Of a stretch of DNA of 8,905 nucleotides, positions 5,284 through 8,905 are shown piece by piece. The stretch covers positions 1 through 8,905 of the forward strand of contig JALOMD010000065.1 in assembly GCA_025455595.1 (NCBI GenBank), in the 5' to 3' direction. Positions within the stretch are counted from its first letter, which is position 1, and the number at the start of each line of letters is the position of its first letter. A program made the position numbers and the translations under genes. Origin of the DNA: Cytophagales bacterium (GTDB lineage: Bacteria; Bacteroidota; Bacteroidia; Cytophagales; 172606-1). Below the pieces are notes generated by a model. The model did not search any database. It was given only the letters and a program-made list of their open reading frames with translations, and was not told the origin of the DNA.

Positions 5284-5715
5284 TCAATTGCTGCCGTTGG
5301 AAGGACGCGGTTCTTCGGCTTGGCTGAGCAACTTGTGCATCATTTCCACCGTTACCGGCTTGGTCAGATAGTCGGCTACCTCAGGGAACGATTTGGCCTT
5401 GCGTATGTCGTTGACATCGACCGAAGAACTGACCACATAAACATGCGGCAGCTTGCCCAGTTTGTGCTTGTCGGCTGCATACAGTTCCAAAAAGCCCCAA
5501 CCGTCTATCACTGGCATGTTGATGTCAACCAGCAGAATGTCTGGCAACGATTCAGGACAGTTGGCCTGCGACCAAAGTGCCTCCAAAGCGTCTGACGCGT
5601 TGTTGAAAGCAATTGTTTTGGCAACGCGGCCCGTTTTTTGGAGAATGGCCTGCATGATGGTCGTGTACAAGGGATCATCGTCCACCATCCAAACACAAGC
5701 ACCCGCACTTTTCAT
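5284..5715 (-). CDS. Single-domain response regulator (Rcp-like receiver)
   Basis: A 143-residue stand-alone receiver. The acidic pocket is D12-D13 (WMVDDDP), the phospho-acceptor is D64 (LLVDINMPVIDGW), the conserved hydroxyl position falls in SSS (about 96-98) and the Lys is K119 (YLTKPV). It is slightly longer than CheY because of an extended loop before D64, as in receivers that accompany PAS/phytochrome-like kinases; the short C-terminal tail is polar. With no output domain, it probably relays phosphate or binds a protein target. The PAS/HisKA kinase 518 bp upstream on the same strand is the likely donor. The sequence AGAGGAA about 6 bp before the ATG at 5715 is one of the few Shine-Dalgarno-like sites in the window and supports this start. 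Confidence 0.93.
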   Translation of the reverse strand: MKSAGACVWMVDDDPLYTTIMQAILQKTGRVAKTIAFNNASDALEALWSQANCPESLPDILLVDINMPVIDGWGFLELYAADKHKLGKLPHVYVVSSSVDVNDIRKAKSFPEVADYLTKPVTVEMMHKLLSQAEEPRPSNGSN

Positions 5716-5746
5716 ATGATTCCTCTTTGATTAAGTACAAATAAGT

Positions 5747-5781
5747 AAGTACTAAGTCGTTAGCAGTCAGTCGTTAGTAGT
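5747..5781. repeat. 7-bp periodic array upstream of a receiver gene
   Basis: Units in phase: aagtact, aagtcgt, tagcagt, cagtcgt, tagtagt. It leads directly into the MITE-like element that begins near 5786, as the array at 1761-1788 precedes the other copy of that element. Confidence 0.6.
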
Positions 5782-5785
5782 TGGC

Positions 5786-5878
5786 ATACTACTGGACAAA
5801 AGAAGAAAGAGTAAAGAGTGATTCAAGCCCGGCAAAACCTCTTTTCTCTTTCGTCTTACCTCTTTTGTTCTGTGATGA
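5786..5878 (-). mobile_element. MITE-like element family A, copy 2 (inverted)
   Basis: About 93 bp. In reverse complement it reads TCATCACAGAACAAAAGAG at one end, has the core AAAGAGGTTTTGCCGGGCTT then AATCACTCTTT, and ends CTTCTTTTGTCCAGTAG. The core matches copy 1 (1854-1940) with one difference over about 39 bp. Copy 2 has about 11 extra bases near one end. It lies in the opposite orientation to copy 1, and the two are 3.8 kb apart. Confidence 0.6.
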
Positions 5879-5908
5879 GAGTGGTTAGCGAAAAATCATT
5901 GTAAAAAA

Positions 5909-5947
5909 CTGAAAATCAGATATTTGCAATGTTTATGTGCGCCAGAG
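5909..5947. repeat. Dispersed AATCAGATATTT...ATGTGCGCC motif, copy 2
   Basis: Matches the segment at 1811-1850 at AATCAG.TATTT and TGTGCGCC with the same spacing, and lies about 30 bp beyond the MITE-like copy 2. Function unknown. Confidence 0.4.
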
Positions 5948-6142
5948 ATAATGCAAACTGATTATTTCAGGCCCTTGCAAAGTCGTAAGTTGTTGTTGCC
6001 TCCCGCCGGACAGGGGTCTTTGGCCGTTGCTACAATAAGGTGTTTAATTGCTGATTGTAAGGTATTTAAGTCTTTTTCTGTTCAAAAAAGTTCAAATCAT
6101 AACATGCGTGAGTAAGTGCTTGTTCGCAAATAGTTTTATCTA

Positions 6143-6158
6143 TCCCGACAAGTCGGGA
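6143..6158. repeat. Short palindrome TCCCGAC-AA-GTCGGGA
   Basis: Two perfect 7-bp arms with a two-base centre. It does not belong to the GCGTTTTGGGC family. Such TCCCGAC-type palindromes resemble REP sequences seen in some Bacteroidota genomes, as recalled and not checked. Confidence 0.6.
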
Positions 6159-6182
6159 CAGCTAATAACCATTTGATAATCA

Positions 6183-6231
6183 AACTACTAAGTCGCTTGA
6201 CTAAAGACTAATTACTAATGACCAAGTGCTT
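6183..6231. repeat. 7-bp periodic array at the 3' end of the HisKA kinase
   Basis: Units in phase: aactact, aagtcgc, ttgacta, aagacta, attacta, atgacca, agtgctt. It ends 2 bp from the stop codon at 6234-6236. Confidence 0.75.
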
Positions 6232-6233
6232 AA

Positions 6234-7316
6234 TCAATTGAAACAAACTTTAAAAACAGTTCCTTCGCCTACTTGACTGGTTACGGTGATGTTGCCGCCC
6301 AACGCCTCCACTTGGCTTTTGGTGATGAAAAGCCCGATGCCCCGTGCTTGCTCGTGTCGGTGGAAAGTCTTGTACATGCCAAACAACTTGCTGCCGTACT
6401 TCTGCAAATCTATGCCTAGCCCGTTGTCGGCGACAACGAGGGTCTGGCGGCCGTCTTCTACGAACGACAGAACCTTGACCTGAACCCTACGTTCGGGGTG
6501 GCGGTATTTGAGGGCGTTTGAGATTAGGTTCAGCAAAATGCTTTCCAAGTAGGCGGGTACGTACTCAATCGTCGGGCACTGGCCGAAGTCTGACGAAACC
6601 GTGGCATGGCATTCTTGGATTTGCCCTTGCAGCACTTCCAAGGTGTTGCGCAGGTATTCGTCAAGCGAAAGTGGGACTTTCTGGTATTGCAGAGCCGTTT
6701 GCAACGAAACGACTTGGTTGAGGTGCTCAAGCGTGTTGTTGAACTTTTCGGCCACCGAACGCAGGTGAACCATGCCCGCCCGCCGAGCCTGTTCGTCGGC
6801 TGCGTCCGAGAGCAAGTCGAGCAACAAGTGCAAGTTGACCGCGTGCGACCGCAGGTTGTGCGACACCACATGGGCAAAGTTCACCAACCGTTGGTTTTGC
6901 TCGCTGCTGGTGGCCAAGGCTTCGTTCAGCTTGGTTTCGCGCCGCACCGTTTCGGTCACGTCCACCAGCGAGCCTACCATTCGGAGCGGACTGCCGTCGG
7001 TGTCCCACTCGGTCACTTTGCCCCGGCAAAGGGCGTGAATGACGTGGCCTTTCTTGTGGCGGTAACGAACCGTGAACGAAAACGGCACCGCCCCCCGCGA
7101 CTGCACGTGGCGGTTGTAGGCTTCGCTCAGCACGGGTATGTCTTCCTCCAACAGCAGTTTTTGCCAAGTGTCGGGGTGGTTGGGGAGTTCGTGGTCTTCG
7201 TACCCAAGTATCTGTTTGAAAACAGGGCTGAAATATTTGTACCCATTCGGAATGTGCCAATCCCAGTAGCCGGCAAAGGCACTTGCCAAGATGTACTCAA
7301 AGGTTTCTCGGTTCAT
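6234..7316 (-). CDS. PAS-domain sensor histidine kinase, HisKA class with SHNLR motif
   Basis: A 360-residue soluble kinase. An N-terminal PAS_3-like domain (about 1-120: AGYWDWHIPNGYKYFSPVFK, ending GSLVDVTETV) is followed by a short helix. The phospho-acceptor motif is VSHNLRS, with H153, then the dimerisation helices. The HATPase has an N box with N267 (LLNLISNALKYRHPE), G1 with D297 (VADNGLGID), F box LFGMYKTFH and G2 RGIGLFITK. There are no transmembrane segments. The residue after the His is Asn rather than the usual Glu/Asp, and the usual Pro after LRS is His (SHNLRSH). I chose the ATG at 7316 because the PAS begins there. The frame is open to an ATG at 7421, but those 35 residues look non-domain. 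The likely partner is the receiver at 5284-5715. Confidence 0.93.
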   Translation of the reverse strand: MNRETFEYILASAFAGYWDWHIPNGYKYFSPVFKQILGYEDHELPNHPDTWQKLLLEEDIPVLSEAYNRHVQSRGAVPFSFTVRYRHKKGHVIHALCRGKVTEWDTDGSPLRMVGSLVDVTETVRRETKLNEALATSSEQNQRLVNFAHVVSHNLRSHAVNLHLLLDLLSDAADEQARRAGMVHLRSVAEKFNNTLEHLNQVVSLQTALQYQKVPLSLDEYLRNTLEVLQGQIQECHATVSSDFGQCPTIEYVPAYLESILLNLISNALKYRHPERRVQVKVLSFVEDGRQTLVVADNGLGIDLQKYGSKLFGMYKTFHRHEQARGIGLFITKSQVEALGGNITVTSQVGEGTVFKVCFN

Positions 7317-7490
7317 GGGTGGTTTCCCAAACGGCGCGAACACGCAAGTGGCGGTTGATTCATTTTGATTTCGCCAATTGCCGCCCGCAATATAGGCAAA
7401 ATGCGGTATTGTGCGAAGCAAACTCTTTTGCAGTGGTTTTTACGCATTACCAACGGCCGATATTTTTCAAACAGTATCGCTTCGTGGAAT

Positions 7491-7519
7491 GCGTTTTGGG
7501 TAAAATTTGCCCAAAACGC
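7491..7519. repeat. Palindrome family copy 8
   Basis: GCGTTTTGGG (7491-7500) and CCCAAAACGC (7510-7519) are perfect 10-bp arms around TAAAATTTG. It lies between divergent genes, so it cannot act as a terminator for either. Confidence 0.85.
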
Positions 7520-7587
7520 TGCCTTAGGCTTGGGTTTTCGCCCGTCCAACCGACTGTCCCCTCGATAGCTGGCAAGTCGTTAAAGGA

Positions 7588-7624
7588 AATATTTTTCAAT
7601 AAATTTTGAAAGTATAAAAATATT
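7588..7624. promoter_or_regulatory. AT-rich nested inverted repeat, possible operator of the GbsR-like gene
   Basis: AATATTTTT (7588-7596) mirrors AAAAATATT (7616-7624), and inside them TTCAA (7595-7599) mirrors TTGAA (7606-7610). The block ends 15 bp before the ATG at 7640 and covers the likely promoter. MarR-superfamily regulators often repress themselves through such palindromes, so autoregulation is a reasonable inference, not shown. Confidence 0.4.
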
Positions 7625-7639
7625 CGCCAGCTTTGTCGC

Positions 7640-8146
7640 ATGGAATTGCAAGAAGCCAAAGATAAATTCATACAGGCATGGGGCACGTTCGGCTCGCAGT
7701 GGGGCATCAACCGCACCATGACGCAGATACATGCCTTGCTGCTGGTGAGTGCCGCGCCACTCAGTGCCGACGACATCATGGAGCAGTTGCAGATTTCGCG
7801 CGGCAACGTGAATATGAACGTGCGTGACCTGATAGACTGGGGGCTGGTGTACAAAGTGTTGAAACCCGGCGAACGCCGCGAGTTTTTCAGTGCCGAGAAA
7901 GACATCTGGAAAGTGTTCAGGCAAGTGGTGAAGCAACGCCGCAAACGCGAACTGGAGCCGGTGTTTGGCATTCTGGAAGAAGTGCTGAAAGTGCAAGGCG
8001 ACCCTAAAGACCCTGAATACAAGGCATTTGTGGAGCCTGTCCGTGACATCCAGAAGATAGCCTCCCGCGCCGACAGCACGCTGGAAACTCTTACCAAAGC
8101 CGACGAAAACTGGTTTTTCACGATGCTGGTGAAACTGTTCAAGTAG
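7640..8146 (+). CDS. GbsR/MarR-family transcriptional regulator
   Basis: A 168-residue winged-helix regulator matching the GbsR-like group (COG1510 type). An N-terminal helix, KFIQAWGTFGSQWGINRTMTQI (about 8-29, tryptophan-rich as typical), precedes the winged helix. Its helix-turn-helix is at about 38-65 (PLSADDIMEQLQISRGNVNM, then NVRDLIDWGLVYKV), with the wing around LKPGERREFFSA. The C-terminal half is helical and probably dimerises (VFGILEEVLK, VEPVRDIQKIASRADSTLET). In Bacillus, GbsR controls choline/betaine genes; other family members control efflux or envelope genes, so the ligand here is unknown. It is divergent from the HisKA kinase and ends in a palindrome, a REP-like pair and an intrinsic terminator. 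There is no Shine-Dalgarno. An inverted repeat before the start may be its own operator. Confidence 0.9.
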   Translation: MELQEAKDKFIQAWGTFGSQWGINRTMTQIHALLLVSAAPLSADDIMEQLQISRGNVNMNVRDLIDWGLVYKVLKPGERREFFSAEKDIWKVFRQVVKQRRKRELEPVFGILEEVLKVQGDPKDPEYKAFVEPVRDIQKIASRADSTLETLTKADENWFFTMLVKLFK

Positions 8147-8152
8147 CTGCTT

Positions 8153-8183
8153 GGCGTTTTGGGCAAAAATTGCTCAAAACGCC
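8153..8183. repeat. Palindrome family copy 9, just after the GbsR-like gene
   Basis: GGCGTTTTGGGC (8153-8164) and GCTCAAAACGCC (8172-8183) pair with one mismatch around AAAAATT, 6 bp after the stop codon. Another terminator follows at 8268. Confidence 0.85.
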
Positions 8184-8184
8184 T

Positions 8185-8264
8185 GTAGCACAACATTCAT
8201 GTTGTGTCGGACACAAGTAACACAACTGTTCGCGTCACGCGGCACAACATGAATGTTGTGCTAC
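8185..8264. repeat. REP-like pair: 22-bp perfect inverted repeats, each itself palindromic
   Basis: The 22 bp at 8185-8206 are the exact reverse complement of 8243-8264. Each contains a self-palindrome CACAACAT-NN-ATGTTGTG. The 36-bp centre starts with another small palindrome, overlapping the left repeat (TTGTGTC-G-GACACAA, 8202-8216). Two inverted REP-like units close together resemble BIME elements, which are spread by REP-associated tyrosine transposases; none is present here. Confidence 0.75.
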
Positions 8265-8267
8265 TTT

Positions 8268-8292
8268 ACCCCGCCTATCGCGGGGTTCTTTT
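8268..8292 (+). terminator. Intrinsic terminator of the GbsR-like gene
   Basis: ACCCCGC (8268-8274), the loop ctatc, and GCGGGGT (8280-8286) form a perfect 7-bp GC-rich stem followed by TCTTTT. It ends plus-strand transcription about 120 bp after the gene, so the membrane-protein gene that follows needs its own promoter. Confidence 0.85.
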
Positions 8293-8339
8293 AACAACTA
8301 ATCTTTCATATATTATTGAAAAATCAAAAATTTAAAGAC

Positions 8340-8681
8340 ATGAAAACTTTCAAAACCCTCGACTTCATGTTGCAAACCTTGGCTCTGATTGGCGGTGCCG
8401 CTTACTGGACAGTGGACGGCGACTTCTTTCTCGTCTATTCCCTCGTAGGCGGTGTGCAAGCTGTCAGCATGGCCGTCCATTTTTTCACCGGCAATGTGTA
8501 TCCGAACACGGCGCGGTCAATCTACCATTGGATTTCATTGGTTGCCGTCGCGTCTATGTTTGCCGTTGTAGGCTTCTGGATTTTATTGTTCCTTGCACCT
8601 TTTATGGCGGTTTTCTACTGGTCGTTGTGCCTGACGGAAACCGTACGGGTGTGGGAAAGGCCCAAGCGTATTTTCGCTTGA
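8340..8681 (+). CDS. Small integral membrane protein of unknown function
   Basis: A 113-residue hydrophobic protein. About three to four membrane segments are visible: around residues 8-24 (FMLQTLALIGGAAYW), 28-50 (FFLVYSLVGGVQAVSMAVHFF), 64-80 (WISLVAVASMFAVVGFW) and 81-97 (ILLFLAPFMAVFYWSLC). The C-terminal tail is basic (RVWERPKRIFA), which suggests a cytoplasmic end. I do not recognise the family. The frame is open back to a TTG at 8316, but the ATG at 8340, giving MKTFKTLDF, is the better start. TATTATTG at 8311-8318 is one base from the -7 consensus, though no -33 element is clear. A terminator separates it from the GbsR-like gene, so it is not clearly in an operon. Confidence 0.8.
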   Translation: MKTFKTLDFMLQTLALIGGAAYWTVDGDFFLVYSLVGGVQAVSMAVHFFTGNVYPNTARSIYHWISLVAVASMFAVVGFWILLFLAPFMAVFYWSLCLTETVRVWERPKRIFA

Positions 8682-8699
8682 TGTTTCTACAAAAGCATG

Positions 8700-8748
8700 G
8701 GACAAGAAAGCGTTTTAAGCAAATTTTGCCCAAAACGTTTTCTTGTCC
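8700..8748 (+). terminator. Long hairpin with palindrome family copy 10, after the membrane-protein gene
   Basis: GGACAAGAAA (8700-8709) pairs with TTTTCTTGTCC (8738-8748) outside the family core CGTTTTAAGC...GCCCAAAACG (8711-8737). Together they form a stem of over 20 pairs with a few mismatches, starting 18 bp after the stop codon. It could protect or end the transcript. There is no T-tract, so a true intrinsic terminator is uncertain. Confidence 0.55.
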
Positions 8749-8812
8749 ATAGATAGCAATAACCAGTCACTAGAGTTACTTTAAGTTGACAATCAGACAG
8801 TTAACACAGCCG

Positions 8813-8872
8813 CTCGCCTCTGGCGAGTGGCGAGTGTCCGGCCGCGAAGCTGGTCGGCCGGCCTCTGGCCGG
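8813..8872. repeat. GC-rich cluster of TCT-loop hairpins
   Basis: CTCGCC-TCT-GGCGAG (8813-8827) and CCGGCC-TCT-GGCCGG (8858-8872) share a TCT loop closed by GCC/GGC. Between them is another possible stem, CCGGCC (8838-8843) with GGCCGG (8856-8861). Base composition is far more GC-rich than the surroundings. The GAA-loop hairpin GCGAAGC inside recalls the GGCGGC-GAA-GCTGCC of the tandem unit at 5050-5100. Confidence 0.6.
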
Positions 8873-8905
8873 GATGGGGGAAAGCAATCGCATCAATAAA
8901 TAGCT

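Larger units (their letters stand above)
5716..6233. other. Intergenic region between kinase and receiver, repeat-rich
   Basis: No gene is supported; the open frame at 5924-6115 has no recognisable features. From left: a 7-bp array (5747-5781), a MITE-like element (5786-5878), two copies of the TATTT...TGTGCGCC motif (5909-5947, 6050-6090), a palindrome TCCCGAC-AA-GTCGGGA (6143-6158) and another 7-bp array (6183-6231) abutting the kinase stop. Confidence 0.65.
7317..7639. other. Divergent intergenic region between kinase and GbsR-like gene
   Basis: It carries one palindrome copy (7491-7519) and an AT-rich inverted repeat next to the regulator gene (7588-7624), but no 7-bp array. Promoters for both flanking genes should lie here. 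Near-matches with a one-base-longer spacer are TACTGTTTG on the minus strand (about 7472-7480) and TAAATTTTG on the plus strand (7600-7608); neither is exact. Confidence 0.55.
8682..8905. other. End region with hairpins, no gene seen
   Basis: It holds the long hairpin at 8700-8748 and a GC-rich hairpin cluster at 8813-8872. The stretch 8761-8807 includes another ttgacaatcag sequence, as at 1811. No open frame here looks like a protein. Confidence 0.5.

Noticed and set aside
7317..7421. N-terminal extension of the HisKA kinase (start at 7421 rather than 7316)
   Set aside because: The extra 35 residues have no domain character, while MNRETFEYIL at 7316 opens directly on the PAS domain.
6606..8196. 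Long open frames opposite the HisKA kinase (6606-7358) and the GbsR-like gene (7447-8196, minus)
   Set aside because: Both are antisense to well-supported genes; the second also runs through two palindrome copies. The compositions are unlike real proteins.
8316..8339. TTG start for the small membrane protein
   Set aside because: It would add only eight polar residues; the ATG at 8340 gives a typical N-terminus, and the TTG falls within a promoter-like TATTATTG.

Overview
The window looks like a chromosomal segment from a Bacteroidota bacterium. The grounds are a GAPDH and signalling proteins of the type common there, little use of Shine-Dalgarno sites, and one promoter-like -7 box matching the Bacteroidota form TAnnTTTG. 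Genus cannot be read from the sequence. A repeat-rich, low-density lineage related to Saprospiria, Chitinophagia or Cytophagia is a guess.

Layout, left to right. The 5' part of gap (GAPDH) runs off the left edge on the minus strand. Five minus-strand signalling genes follow. Read in the direction of transcription (right to left) they are: a PAS/HisKA histidine kinase (6234-7316), a single-domain receiver (5284-5715), a double-PAS HisKA_3 (NarX/DesK-type) kinase (3417-4847), a NarL/LuxR-type response regulator (2430-3080) and a second single-domain receiver (1065-1427). The kinase-regulator order and class matching suggest two cognate pairs plus one receiver without an adjacent kinase. A GbsR/MarR-like regulator (7640-8146) is divergent from the first kinase. 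After a clear intrinsic terminator comes a small membrane protein (8340-8681).

The unusual part is between the genes. Only about 63% of the window is coding. Most intergenic regions carry layered repeats: (i) a dispersed palindrome with core GCGTTTTGGGC...GCCCAAAACGC, about ten copies, none inside a gene; (ii) imperfect arrays with a strict 7-bp period, lying just 3' of all five signalling genes, one of which supplies the last codons of a kinase; (iii) a MITE-like element inserted in one such array so that removing it restores the 7-bp phase; (iv) a second MITE-like element in two inverted copies; (v) a REP-like 22-bp inverted pair after the GbsR gene. The receiver at 1065-1427 also has a long 5' leader able to form a branched RNA structure, with a candidate promoter just upstream.

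The proteins are ordinary family members. The repeat organisation and the structured leader are the parts worth pursuing.
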